This document shows, one piece after another, positions 14,872-24,495 of a stretch of DNA of 64,000 bases. The translations under genes were made by a program, and so were the position numbers. Position 1 is the first letter of the stretch; the number at the start of each line of letters is the position of its first letter. Source of the DNA: Pseudomonas pudica (GTDB lineage Bacteria; Pseudomonadota; Gammaproteobacteria; Pseudomonadales; Pseudomonadaceae); NCBI RefSeq assembly GCF_015680405.1, contig NZ_JADLJS010000009.1, positions 109,787-173,786 of the forward strand. Reading direction: 5' to 3'. The notes beneath the pieces were generated by a model, which worked only from the letters and a program-made list of their open reading frames with translations, was not told where the DNA came from and made no database searches.

Positions 14872-15798
14872 TTACTCGTTTACCAACCGTTGCAGCACGC
14901 CCCCTTCATGGCGAGCCAGGATGCGCAGCAGTTGGTCGACCAGCGCCCGGTCCGGCGCATCCAGGTGGAAGTGGTGCCCGCCCGGATGCCAGGAGATCTT
15001 CGCCTGGATGGGCAAGGCCGCCTGGCGGCGGGTAAAGGCTTCACCGGTGAATGCCCCCTGGCGGCCGAACAGCAGGTACAACGGGCAACGGATCTGCCTG
15101 AGCAAATCGCAGGCTTCGCGCTCGGTCAGCGGCATGGGTTCGGGCAGCACCAGCCGTGGGTCGTGGCGCCAGCAATAGCCCTCGCCCAGCTGCAGCAGGT
15201 CACGCATTGCCAACAGCCGTGCCGCCTCTTCCGACAGCTCGGTGTCCAGGCGCTCGCGGCGTTGTTCCAACGCCGTGTCCAGGTCCTCGAAACGGTCGAC
15301 GTCCGGCTCGGCAAAACCCTGCAGCTGGCTGCGCTGCACCATGCGCTTGAGCCGGTAGGCCCGGGCCAGGTGCTGCACGCGGTCATCCTCGGCCACCGTG
15401 AACGGTGCGCCCATGCCGTCGAGGAAGGTCATGCTGGCAATACCGCTGGTCATCGCTGCCAGCAGCGACGCCACCCCGGTGCCCATGCCATGGGCCAGTA
15501 CATGGAATTGCGCCAGGCCCAGGCTGTCGGTCACCGCCAGCATGTCCTGGGCATGTTCCCACAGGTAGTAGCCACTGTCGTGGCGGCGGTGGTCCGAGCG
15601 GCCGTGGCCGACCAGGTCGGGGGCCACCACGAAGCAGCCGTCCAGCATCGGTGCCAGGCGCTCGAACGAGGCGGCGTTGTCCAGCCAGCCATGCAGGGCC
15701 AGCACCGGGATGCCATCCTCCGCCCCCCAGGTCCGTACCGCTATTTCAATACCGTCGAGGTCCAGCAGGTGATCCTTGGGACTGCACAGCGAATGCAT
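14872..15798 (-). CDS. Alpha/beta-hydrolase fold protein with Gly at the nucleophile position
   Basis: 308 residues from the ATG at 15798 (AGGGAG upstream). The hydrolase fold is clear: oxyanion region LALHGWLDNAASF (33-45), DLVGHGRSD (61-69), and a C-terminal HPGGHHFHLDAPD region that would supply the catalytic His. The nucleophile elbow, however, reads L-A-H-G-M-G-T-G (101-108), where family members have G-H-S-M-G-G, so the serine is Gly104. A normal Ser hydrolase mechanism is impossible. It may be a non-catalytic binder or use cofactor-independent chemistry. The DNA frame is unbroken, so this is not a frameshift artefact. Confidence 0.85.
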   Translation of the reverse strand: MHSLCSPKDHLLDLDGIEIAVRTWGAEDGIPVLALHGWLDNAASFERLAPMLDGCFVVAPDLVGHGRSDHRRHDSGYYLWEHAQDMLAVTDSLGLAQFHVLAHGMGTGVASLLAAMTSGIASMTFLDGMGAPFTVAEDDRVQHLARAYRLKRMVQRSQLQGFAEPDVDRFEDLDTALEQRRERLDTELSEEAARLLAMRDLLQLGEGYCWRHDPRLVLPEPMPLTEREACDLLRQIRCPLYLLFGRQGAFTGEAFTRRQAALPIQAKISWHPGGHHFHLDAPDRALVDQLLRILARHEGGVLQRLVNE

Positions 15799-16051
15799 CG
15801 TAGTTCTCCCTGATAGAACGCCGGCCCATGGCCAGGCATCACATGACATCGGCCCATACCCCACACGCCGGCATCATCCACACGACATGCCTACCCCATG
15901 TCTTGCTCCACCATCTCCCAACGACCCTGCCCGCGCTGCTCCCCTACCGACGCTCTCGTGCACAGGACCGACCTGTGCATCCAACTAAATACCACCGCAT
16001 GCCGAGGTGAAACCTGTCGACTGGCGCCTCCATTGACCACGAGTATCGAGC

Positions 16052-19000
16052 ATGACCAGCAAACCCATGCCTTTCCATCAGGCCCAGATTGTCCGTAACC
16101 TGCCTACCTGGTGCCGAACGATGCACCCCGACCATACCCGCCGCATCGTGCAGCGCGTGCGCAAGGACTACCTCGACGAAAACGGCTCGCCTTACACCTG
16201 GTACGCTGCTGCCAGCGACGAAGACCAGGCGCATGTGCGGCAGCTGATCAGCGCCCGTGATGCCGCGTTCAAATCGCTGCGAATCTTGCTCGAGGACTTC
16301 AGGCAGATCAGCGAATTCTGCAAGCCTTTGCTCGAGAGCCGGTTGGGCCCCGATATCAAAGCGGACAAGGCCCAATACCTGCACCAGCCGTTCAAGGTGT
16401 ACACCAAGCTGGAAAATGCCCCCAGCCTCGATTTTTCGCTCGGCGGTGACGATACGTACATCAAGCGCCCCGAAGGGCCGCCACAGAAGCGCTCGCTGCT
16501 GGAGGCCGCACTGCACAATTTCGAAGGGCCCGACGAAGTGGGCCCGTTCGACACCCTGACTCTTGGCCCGGACAACGACGCCTCGCTTCCCGGGCTCGAG
16601 CCCGAAGCGTTCGTCAGCCTTTGCCGCAGCCTGGACCTGGGCCAGCAGTATCAAGACCACTTGCAGAGCATTTATGAAGGCCCGAGAAAGGCCGCGATCG
16701 AACAGCAGTGGATCGATGCAAGCCAGCAGGCGCTGAAAACCGAGACAATGATCGCTTACCTCAAGAACCTGGTAACGCTCAAAGGTCACGATGCCTTGGT
16801 ACAGCTATGCGACAACGAAAGCACGCCGCGTTACGGCGAACACAAGCTTCACTGCTGGCGCTTCAGCCTGTTCGGCATCCCGCTTCATGGCGTACTGCTG
16901 ACAGGCCCTGATGAAGCCGACCAGATCAATCCGTGCATGCTCTACATTCCCCACGATACCGAACACCCGGTGAGGGAGTTTGCTTCTTTGCAAAAGGCCG
17001 GCTCATTCATGCGTCAACGTCTGGTGCAAACCACGTTTCGCCAGCACTTGATCAGCTTCGCTGACCAGGACAACCAGGACGAGCTCAGCCGCAAGCTCGA
17101 AAATGCCCTGTTCAAGCACGACGCCTCCACACGCAAACCCAGGGACAAGCCTGAGCTGCACTTCAAACGAACGCGCCTGGCCCTTCCTGTCTGGCAGGTG
17201 CTTTACAGGGACCACAAGCGCCGCGTAAAGGCGACTGCCAGAACGATTGCGGTACCGACCGCCGCTGCCGACGCCAAGGCACGCAAGGAGCGCCTGCAGC
17301 ACTGGCTGGACGCAGGCATGAACATACTGAACGTGGCCGCCTTCTTCGTGCCTGGGCTGGATGCCGCGATGCTTGGGGTATTTGCCTACGACCTCATGAA
17401 TTCGGTGTTCACCGGGTTCGAAGCCTGGGAAGAAGGCGATACCCAGGAAGCGCTGCAACAACTCGAGTCACTTGCCGTCAATGCCGCCGTGATTGCCGGT
17501 TTCGCCGTCGGCAGCAAGGCGCTCAAGGCATCAGGGTTCGTCGATGCGCTGGAAAGCGTCTGGAAAGATGGCCGCGAAAGGCTTTGGCACCCTGACATGG
17601 GTCCCTACAGCACTTCGAGCTCGTTGCCGGTGGGTGTGCAGAAAAACGCCCAAGGGCTCTACGTCATCGATGGCAAAACCCATGTTTGGCTTCAAGGCAC
17701 CCTGTATGAGGTGTTCGAAACCGACGGTCAGTGGCATGTGCGCCACCCGAACGCCCCGGATGCGTACACTCCGGCCTTGCACTACCTCGGCGACCAGCGC
17801 TGGCAGCTGGCCCACGACAACCCGCTCGAATGGGACGAATCGCAGCTGCTCGAAGGGCTGGGCCAGTTCGCCCAGGGGCTGGAGGCATCGGAGCAACTTG
17901 CCGCCTTGCGCATTACCGAAGTCGACGCAGACACCTTGCGTCGCAGCCAGGTCACCGGCTCGCGGCCGCCGGCTCTGCTGGCCGATACCTTGCTGCGCCT
18001 GCGACTGGCTGACGACATGGATGGCATCATCACCAAGGTACGCCATGGCCAGCCTTTGGCTGCACATATGAACTTCGCGCTGCCGGAACTGGTACAGCTG
18101 CCTGGCTGGCCCGCGAACTACAGGCTGAAAGTCTTCACCGGTGCCGAAAAATGGGGGGACGCAGTCTACTTCGGTGCGCAGCCAAAAGCCGACACGCTGC
18201 AGATCGAGATCGGCCGCACAGAACTTGACGAAGGCGGACTGAGCCAGGTTGTCCTGGCGCAGATGGACGAAGATGTCATACAGCAACTGCTACCCGATAT
18301 ACCAGCAGAGCAGCGCCCGGGCGCCCTGAACGAGCTACTGGCCAACCACCTGAAAGCGCGTCGTCGCGAAGTCTACGCGAGCATGCTGGAAAGCCATCGA
18401 CTACCGCTTGGCGACGAAGCACAGACTTTGGGCCGCCAATTCCCCGGTTTGCCCGACAATGCCCTTCAAGAGCTGGTCGCGCATACCGACAATGCCGAAC
18501 GCGAACGCCTGAAGAGTGGGCGCGTGCCCTTGCGCGTGGCTGAAGAAGCCCGCTACCTGCAAGCCCGCGCCCGCCTCGATCGTGCCCTGACCGGCCTGTA
18601 CCGACCAGCCCTGGCCAATGCCGACAGCCAACTACTGCGTGACGCATTGGTAACCGAACAGCCGCAGGCGAATGACGCCGAACTGTTCGCCAGCGCACTC
18701 GCCGACCGCTCGGGCTGCGCCGTGCTGCTTGGCCAGCAACCAATCAAGCCAGGCTTTCGCTCGCCCATGCGCCTGGCACATGGGCGATTCGGTTACCCGC
18801 TCAGTGGACGGGGCCCAGGCCCTCTTGACGAAAGCGCCGCGACACGCCGACTCAAGTCATTGTTTCCCTCACTGAACAACAACCAGATCAGAGCCCTGCG
18901 GAACGAACTGAGCCAGACCGGTGACCTGGGCGCGGCAGTACGGCAACTGCAGGCAGAGTGGCAAGATCTGAAACGCTATCTGGAGACCTGGTACCTGACC

Positions 19001-20923
19001 CCACCCGACATCAGCGAGCGCTTCGAGCGACAACGATGCGCCGAGCGCCTCAAGGATGCCTGGCGGCGAGAGGGCCCCGGCAACCTGGGCACGCTCGTTC
19101 TGGAGCGAATGGGGTTACGTGAGTTGCCAGCGATCACTGCCAGCCTGCCTCACATCCGTGAGCTCAAGCTGAACGAATTGCAACTGCAACGACTGGACAG
19201 GGCGTTCCTGTCACGCTTCCCCAACCTGCAAGTGCTGGAAGTGACCAACAACCGGGGAATCAACGCGCAAGCGCTGTTCCAGGCACTTGAAGCGGTACCC
19301 AGGCTGCGCTCCCTGGACCTGACCAACAACACCCTTGCTGCCCTCTCACCCACCGCACAGCGAGTGCTGGCAGCGATGCCAGACCTGCGCCAGCTGAACC
19401 TGCGGTACAACCAGCTGACACTGGATCAAGCGTCATTGACGTTCCTCTGCAGCCGTCCACTGGATGTCCTCAAGCTGGGGCACAATCGCATCACGCTCGA
19501 TGAAAACCTCGCCATGCGCTTCCAGGACATGATCCATCCGCAGCAACTGGACCTGGACTTCAACCCGCTGCAGCATGCGCCTGATGTGCGCTACATGGCG
19601 CGGCTGCAGCGCCTGAACCTGTCCAACGCTGATCTGCAGGCATTTCCCACTGGCCTGACCACCCTGATGAACCAGACACAGTACCAGTTGCGCTACCTGG
19701 ACCTCTCATTCAACCGCATTCACCATGTTCCGGACCTGGCAAGCATCCTGCGCAGCCCCTATGCGCGGGACGTTGCCGCCCGTTTGCCCGAGCGCCGCTG
19801 GCTGTTCAACTACAACGATCTGGAAGCCGAATCGGCCAGACGTCTACGAGCCAGCGGCGTCAATATCTTCGAGCACACGCCGGAACGGCCGGAATGGCAA
19901 GGGTTCTGGCGCGATTCCGCGACCGACCATCAGGAGCAACTGTGGTCCGACCTGTTCGATCAGAACGACAATGGCGACCTGCAAGCGGTGTTGGAGCGCC
20001 TGACCCAATCGCGAGAAGCGCAAAGGGATCCGGAGGGCCTGCGTGCGCGAGTATGGGAGCTGTTGGAGCACGCCCATGGGGACACGGCGCTGCGCGAGCG
20101 TTTGAACGAGGTGGCGCAAACCTTCCCGCCAACTTGTGGTGATGCCGGCGCCGAAGCGTTCAGCGCCCTGGAAGTGGAGTTGCTGGCCAATCAGGTGTCT
20201 GGGTGGGCACACGACACGGCCAAGCCGCTGCTCGACCTTTACCGCAAGCTGTACCGTCGCGAGAAAGTCAACGAACTGGCCGATCGCATCAGCCTGCAAC
20301 GCAGTTTGCGCAAGCGGGCGCTGCAGGACCATGCCGGTCAGTTACCGGACCGTCACGTGCTGGATGTCGCGGCGGCGTTCCCCGATGCGGACCTGGCCAC
20401 AGGCCTGGTCGACGATATAGAAGTGCGCCTGGCATTGCGCCAGTCCTTGAGCGAGGACCTCGACTTCCCCGAACCCAGCAGCGACATGCTCTATCGCGAT
20501 GCCGCAAGGATCAACCAGCAAATCATCGACAACGTGCGCGATGCCGTGGTCGAACTCGATGCCGACACCGCTGCCCGACAGCAGTGGACAAGCGAACAGC
20601 CGGTCTGGGTTGACTATCTCAAGCGCCAGTATGCCAGCCAGTTCGAAGCCATTACCGACTTCTGGCGCCCAGGCCTCGATTACCTCTTTTATTGCCTGGA
20701 TGAAAGCCAGGAGCCGATCACTCACCTGGACAACGCGATCATAGGTGCATTGGCCCCGCAAATGCCTACCTCTGCGCTGGACGAAAACGGCACGCTACGT
20801 CGGGTTCCCCTCAATGAGGAAGCCTATGTCAAGGCTACGAACGCCCTGACCCAGGCACAGCAGGAGGTGGAAGCCGGGCTACTGCTGAGCCTTACCCGGC
20901 AAGCGGACATCCTCGATGCCTGA
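16052..20923 (+). CDS. Giant DUF6543/LRR/NEL-domain protein, candidate E3 ubiquitin ligase effector
   Basis: 1623 residues. Residues 1 to about 1000 are the DUF6543 (dermonecrotic-toxin-like) region common in Pseudomonas, with a hydrophobic pair near 420-490 (NILNVAAFFVPGLDAAMLGVFAYDL and NAAVIAGFAVGSKAL). Residues about 1010-1235 carry leucine-rich repeats (LRSLDLTNNTLAAL, LRQLNLRYNQLTL, LRYLDLSFNRIHHV). From about 1290 to the end there is a NEL domain like that of IpaH/SspH ligases, with the C-x-D motif at C1362-G-D1364. In that family the cysteine takes ubiquitin from host E2. There is no Sec signal, no adjacent secretion genes and a weak ribosome site. The export route is unknown. Confidence 0.87.
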   Translation: MTSKPMPFHQAQIVRNLPTWCRTMHPDHTRRIVQRVRKDYLDENGSPYTWYAAASDEDQAHVRQLISARDAAFKSLRILLEDFRQISEFCKPLLESRLGPDIKADKAQYLHQPFKVYTKLENAPSLDFSLGGDDTYIKRPEGPPQKRSLLEAALHNFEGPDEVGPFDTLTLGPDNDASLPGLEPEAFVSLCRSLDLGQQYQDHLQSIYEGPRKAAIEQQWIDASQQALKTETMIAYLKNLVTLKGHDALVQLCDNESTPRYGEHKLHCWRFSLFGIPLHGVLLTGPDEADQINPCMLYIPHDTEHPVREFASLQKAGSFMRQRLVQTTFRQHLISFADQDNQDELSRKLENALFKHDASTRKPRDKPELHFKRTRLALPVWQVLYRDHKRRVKATARTIAVPTAAADAKARKERLQHWLDAGMNILNVAAFFVPGLDAAMLGVFAYDLMNSVFTGFEAWEEGDTQEALQQLESLAVNAAVIAGFAVGSKALKASGFVDALESVWKDGRERLWHPDMGPYSTSSSLPVGVQKNAQGLYVIDGKTHVWLQGTLYEVFETDGQWHVRHPNAPDAYTPALHYLGDQRWQLAHDNPLEWDESQLLEGLGQFAQGLEASEQLAALRITEVDADTLRRSQVTGSRPPALLADTLLRLRLADDMDGIITKVRHGQPLAAHMNFALPELVQLPGWPANYRLKVFTGAEKWGDAVYFGAQPKADTLQIEIGRTELDEGGLSQVVLAQMDEDVIQQLLPDIPAEQRPGALNELLANHLKARRREVYASMLESHRLPLGDEAQTLGRQFPGLPDNALQELVAHTDNAERERLKSGRVPLRVAEEARYLQARARLDRALTGLYRPALANADSQLLRDALVTEQPQANDAELFASALADRSGCAVLLGQQPIKPGFRSPMRLAHGRFGYPLSGRGPGPLDESAATRRLKSLFPSLNNNQIRALRNELSQTGDLGAAVRQLQAEWQDLKRYLETWYLTPPDISERFERQRCAERLKDAWRREGPGNLGTLVLERMGLRELPAITASLPHIRELKLNELQLQRLDRAFLSRFPNLQVLEVTNNRGINAQALFQALEAVPRLRSLDLTNNTLAALSPTAQRVLAAMPDLRQLNLRYNQLTLDQASLTFLCSRPLDVLKLGHNRITLDENLAMRFQDMIHPQQLDLDFNPLQHAPDVRYMARLQRLNLSNADLQAFPTGLTTLMNQTQYQLRYLDLSFNRIHHVPDLASILRSPYARDVAARLPERRWLFNYNDLEAESARRLRASGVNIFEHTPERPEWQGFWRDSATDHQEQLWSDLFDQNDNGDLQAVLERLTQSREAQRDPEGLRARVWELLEHAHGDTALRERLNEVAQTFPPTCGDAGAEAFSALEVELLANQVSGWAHDTAKPLLDLYRKLYRREKVNELADRISLQRSLRKRALQDHAGQLPDRHVLDVAAAFPDADLATGLVDDIEVRLALRQSLSEDLDFPEPSSDMLYRDAARINQQIIDNVRDAVVELDADTAARQQWTSEQPVWVDYLKRQYASQFEAITDFWRPGLDYLFYCLDESQEPITHLDNAIIGALAPQMPTSALDENGTLRRVPLNEEAYVKATNALTQAQQEVEAGLLLSLTRQADILDA

Positions 20924-20930
20924 ACGCTGA

Positions 20931-23402
20931 TCAATGACCCCGCAGGTCTTCGAAGAAGGCCTGCCGCCCATCCACCTGGCTCGACGCACGCGGCGCTGCC
21001 GCCGCCTCTGCGTTGGCCGCCTCCACATGCCAATAGCAGTGCCTGACCGCGCGGGTTACCGCCACATAGGCCAGGCGCTGCACCTCTTCTTTCTGTGCGG
21101 TATCGAACGGCTGGGCATCACCGGCCTTGCCCAGCCCGGCCTGGCGATACACCTGGTTCTTGTAGGGCGAACTGGTCAAGTACTGGCAGTCGCCCAGCAT
21201 GAACACTGCATCGGCCTGCAAGCCCTTGGCACTGTGGTAGGTCAACTGGCGCAGCCGGCGCTGCTCGGTCGGCAACGCCGCCTCGGCGTGCAGCACGCCT
21301 TGCAGGTGCTCGTTCATCAGCGCCCTGTCGCTGCCCTTGCGGTACAGCATCATCACTGTCTCGCCACGCTGGTAGTGCTCGAGCAGCGTTTCACCCAGGG
21401 CAGCTTCGTCTCGGTCGAACACCTTGACCGGCGAACCTGGCAGCTCGGCCGCCGGGCCGCTGGCCCGAGCTTTCTTTCCGGCAATCGCCGGGGTGCCCTT
21501 GACCAAGTGTTCGGCCGCGTCGATAACCTGCTGCTGGCAACGGTAGTTGTCGACCAGCATCACACGGGTGTTGGCCGGCGACGGGAAGGCCTTGGTGAAC
21601 TCCATGAAGTATTTGGGCGAACTGCCACGCCAGCCGTAGATCGACTGCCAGTCATCGCCCACGCACAGCAGTGACGAGTGCTGGGCATGGCGCCCGGTGT
21701 GCATCGCCGGCCCGCGACGACGGATCTCGGCGAGGCTGGCACGCAGCCAGCTGACAATCTGCGGTGACACATCCTGGAACTCGTCGATCATCAGGTGCGC
21801 CAGCGGCCGCAGCAACGGGTCGGGCAGCAGCTGCAGGTTTTCCGGGTTGTTCTCGCCGAACAAGGCGAACATGCGGTTGTAGCTCATCACTGGCGGCGAC
21901 TGGTCCAGCAGGTGCGCCTCGAGGGCCTTCCAGTACAGAGCCAGGGCCTCGAAGAACAGTGCATCGCTGTCGCCGGACGGGAAACTCATCGCCGCCACGG
22001 CAGTATTCACTTCCAGGCCGAGGTTCTCGATGAAATTCGCCGCACCGACAAAGGCATCGAGCAGCGGCGCCGGGGCCAGCTCGCCCTTGACCTTGTATTC
22101 GAAACCGGGGCCGGCCACGGCATCACCGGCCAGCGAAGCCGCCAGGCGCCGGGCCATGGCGTAGTTGTCGAGCCAGATCAGCGGCTGGTCGCAGAAGGCC
22201 TGCAACAGGGTGCGCTTGACCGCCCACTCGGCGCGCACTGTCAGCTTGGCACCAGGGCGCTGATACTGCGCGCTTTCCGCCGGGTCGAAGCCGAGCACGA
22301 GCAAAGGCCCCTGGCCGGCCAGGCGGCCATGTACATGGAAGCGGCTGCCACGGATCTGGATGGTCTCGCGGCAGGGTTCGATGCCCTTGATCGGCCAGGC
22401 GCCGGCGGCGAACCACAGGTCTTCGATCACGTCACACAGTTCTTCGTCGCGCTGGGCAGCCAGTTGTGTTACCTGGGCGCGCTTCTGCACTTCGGGATTG
22501 TTCGGGTCCAGCGGCTTCAGTTGCAGGGCTTCGCTGCGCAACAGGCCGACCAGCTCGGCAAAACGCGGGCTCTCGCCCAGCAGGGTGCTATAGCACTGGT
22601 TCAACTGCTGGCGCTGGGCATCGTTCAGGCGCAGGTCGAACGGGTTGCTCTCGGCTTCGGCCTCACGCCCGGCCGGCATCTCGTTGCCCAGCGTTTCGAA
22701 GGCGCGCACCTGGCCAAAGCCCGGCAGGCTGCGCACCAGCGGCAGGATGCGCGAATGGAACGTGCGCACCAGCTCGCGGGCCTGCAGCGGTTGCAGGTTG
22801 ATCTGCCACAGGGCGAACACTTGCAGCAGGCGCTTGATGAAGTCCTTGCGCGACTCGCGGGTGAAGGTGACCACGGTCATCGCATCCAGCTCGTAGCCCA
22901 GGTAGTGGCGCAACAGCAGGATGCGCAGCACCAGCGAGGTGGACTTGCCCGCCCCGGCCCCTGCCACCACGCAGGTGGATGGCGTGTCGCTGAAAATCAG
23001 CTTCCATTGGGCGGCACTGGGTTGCGCCTCGGCGGGCAGGCGCTGGGCGACATCGGCCTTGAAGCGCTTTTTCAGCTCGGCAGTCAGCGGCAGGCGCCAG
23101 TCATCGAACAGGTTGTCATCCCGGCCCGGCACCGCGGCGGTGTCGGGCCGGGTATCGCGGATCACCAAAACCTGGCGCCCGGCCTCGTAACCTTCCACCC
23201 GCCCGCGTTCGTACCCTTCACGCACGCCATCGGCATGGCCACTGCGCTGGCCGCTGACATGGCCGAGGAACCAGGAGTCGCGGTGCTGGGCCTGCAAGCG
23301 GGTCAGGCCACGCCCCAGCAGGCGGGCCGCCAGGCGGCGAAACCAGGGCAGCTGGGCAGGAGGGGCAAGGTCGGCGGGGGCCTGGGGTTGCTCGTGGGCC
23401 AC
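20931..23402 (-). CDS. UvrD/HelD-like superfamily 1 helicase
   Basis: About 823 residues from a GTG at 23402 with GGAG five bases upstream; in-frame ATGs at 23444 and 23477 lack good sites. SF1A motifs in order: I AGAGAGKST (near 150), Ia VVTFTRESRKDFIKRL, II DEFQD (near 537), III/IV VGDDWQSIYGWRGS, V YHSAKGLQADAVF and VI YVAVTRAVRHCY. The long region before motif I contains charged repeats (GYERGRVEGYEAGR), as in helicase IV (HelD). It is a 3'-5' DNA helicase candidate in recombination or repair. The 3' end is 7 bp from the converging NEL gene. Confidence 0.88.
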   Translation of the reverse strand: MAHEQPQAPADLAPPAQLPWFRRLAARLLGRGLTRLQAQHRDSWFLGHVSGQRSGHADGVREGYERGRVEGYEAGRQVLVIRDTRPDTAAVPGRDDNLFDDWRLPLTAELKKRFKADVAQRLPAEAQPSAAQWKLIFSDTPSTCVVAGAGAGKSTSLVLRILLLRHYLGYELDAMTVVTFTRESRKDFIKRLLQVFALWQINLQPLQARELVRTFHSRILPLVRSLPGFGQVRAFETLGNEMPAGREAEAESNPFDLRLNDAQRQQLNQCYSTLLGESPRFAELVGLLRSEALQLKPLDPNNPEVQKRAQVTQLAAQRDEELCDVIEDLWFAAGAWPIKGIEPCRETIQIRGSRFHVHGRLAGQGPLLVLGFDPAESAQYQRPGAKLTVRAEWAVKRTLLQAFCDQPLIWLDNYAMARRLAASLAGDAVAGPGFEYKVKGELAPAPLLDAFVGAANFIENLGLEVNTAVAAMSFPSGDSDALFFEALALYWKALEAHLLDQSPPVMSYNRMFALFGENNPENLQLLPDPLLRPLAHLMIDEFQDVSPQIVSWLRASLAEIRRRGPAMHTGRHAQHSSLLCVGDDWQSIYGWRGSSPKYFMEFTKAFPSPANTRVMLVDNYRCQQQVIDAAEHLVKGTPAIAGKKARASGPAAELPGSPVKVFDRDEAALGETLLEHYQRGETVMMLYRKGSDRALMNEHLQGVLHAEAALPTEQRRLRQLTYHSAKGLQADAVFMLGDCQYLTSSPYKNQVYRQAGLGKAGDAQPFDTAQKEEVQRLAYVAVTRAVRHCYWHVEAANAEAAAAPRASSQVDGRQAFFEDLRGH

Positions 23403-23622
23403 GGTCACTCCGTTGAAAAACAAAAACAGCGGGCATGTTCGCCGCATCGACAAAAAATCGCCAGCGAATGCATGCAAATCAGTGGATTAGGCGATGAAAC
23501 GGATAAAACACGCCATGGCAACAAATCTATTTTACTGATTATTTTAAGCCGATATTTACGCTTATTTTCGATGCTTCTTTGACGCATCATGGCCTCATTC
23601 CACTGATTCAAGGAGCACGACC

Positions 23623-24321
23623 ATGCTGCAACTGCGACCGTTCGAAAGCCTCGGCCACGCCAACCACGGCTGGCTCGATGCCCACCATCATTTCTCGTTT
23701 GCCGAGTACTACGACCCGGCGCGCATGCACTGGGGCAACCTGCGGGTGTGGAACGACGACCTGATCGCCGCCGGCAGCGGCTTCCCGCCGCACCCGCACC
23801 GCGACATGGAAATCATCACCTATGTGCGTGAAGGCGCTATCAGCCACCAGGACAGCCTGGGAAACAAAGGCCGTACCGAAGCCGGTGACGTGCAGGTGAT
23901 GAGCGCCGGCACTGGCATCGTGCATAGCGAGTACAACCTGGAAGACGTCGACACGCGTATTTTCCAGATCTGGATCGTGCCGGAGCGCACCGGCGAAGCA
24001 CCGCAATGGGGTACCCGGCCGTTCCCCAAAGGTGAGCGTGGCGAAGGCTTCGTAACCCTGGCCAGCGGCCGTGCGGGCGATGAGGACAGCCTGCAGATCC
24101 GCACCGATGCGCGGTTGGTGGCTGCCACCCTGCGGGCCGGTGAAACTGCCGAGTACCGCTTCGATACCGCTCGCCGGGGTTACCTGGTGCCAGCCAAGGG
24201 GCTGGTGGAGGTCAACGGGCTGCGTGCCAAGGCGCGCGATGGCGTGGCGATCGAGCAGGAGGAGGTGCTGCGGGTTACCGCCATCGAGGACAGCGAGATC
24301 GTACTGGTGGATGTGGCCTGA
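23623..24321 (+). CDS. Pirin family protein (YhhW-like bicupin)
   Basis: 232 residues. The N-terminal cupin has the metal-binding set H57, H59 (PPHPHRDMEII), H101 and E103 (GIVHSEYN), all intact. The C-terminal cupin is more divergent. Relatives such as E. coli YhhW oxidise quercetin in vitro; physiological roles are unclear. The upstream 220 bp is AT-rich at 23500-23590 and must hold the promoter. The ATG at 23623 is preceded by AAGGAG. The gene converges on the porin gene with REP sequences between. Confidence 0.92.
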   Translation: MLQLRPFESLGHANHGWLDAHHHFSFAEYYDPARMHWGNLRVWNDDLIAAGSGFPPHPHRDMEIITYVREGAISHQDSLGNKGRTEAGDVQVMSAGTGIVHSEYNLEDVDTRIFQIWIVPERTGEAPQWGTRPFPKGERGEGFVTLASGRAGDEDSLQIRTDARLVAATLRAGETAEYRFDTARRGYLVPAKGLVEVNGLRAKARDGVAIEQEEVLRVTAIEDSEIVLVDVA

Positions 24322-24360
24322 TGGATCGGGCCAGTTCAGGCTGCCTTGTATTGCCTGTGC

Positions 24361-24479
24361 TGGCCTCATCGCCGGCAAGCCAGCTAACACAGGAACCATG
24401 CAGGCCTGAAAATTGATGTAAGGCCTGTATGGTCCCTGTGGGGGCTGGCTTGCCGTGGCACGAACCGCGGCGATGGGCT
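24361..24479. repeat. REP elements between convergent genes
   Basis: An inverted pair of REP-type sequences: 24361-24393 (GCCTCATCGCCGGCAAGCCAG...) and 24434-24479 (CCTGTGGGGGCTGGCTTGCC...GGCGATGGGC). The second is split by an extra GC-rich stretch. They separate the pirin gene from the phenol porin gene and can form terminating hairpins. Confidence 0.75.
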
Positions 24480-24495
24480 GCACAGCAGCCCCTTT

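Noticed and set aside
15799..16051. Search for an Hrp box (GGAACC-N16-CCAC) upstream of the NEL effector gene.
   Set aside because: No such sequence is present in the 253-bp gap, so T3SS-type control cannot be claimed.
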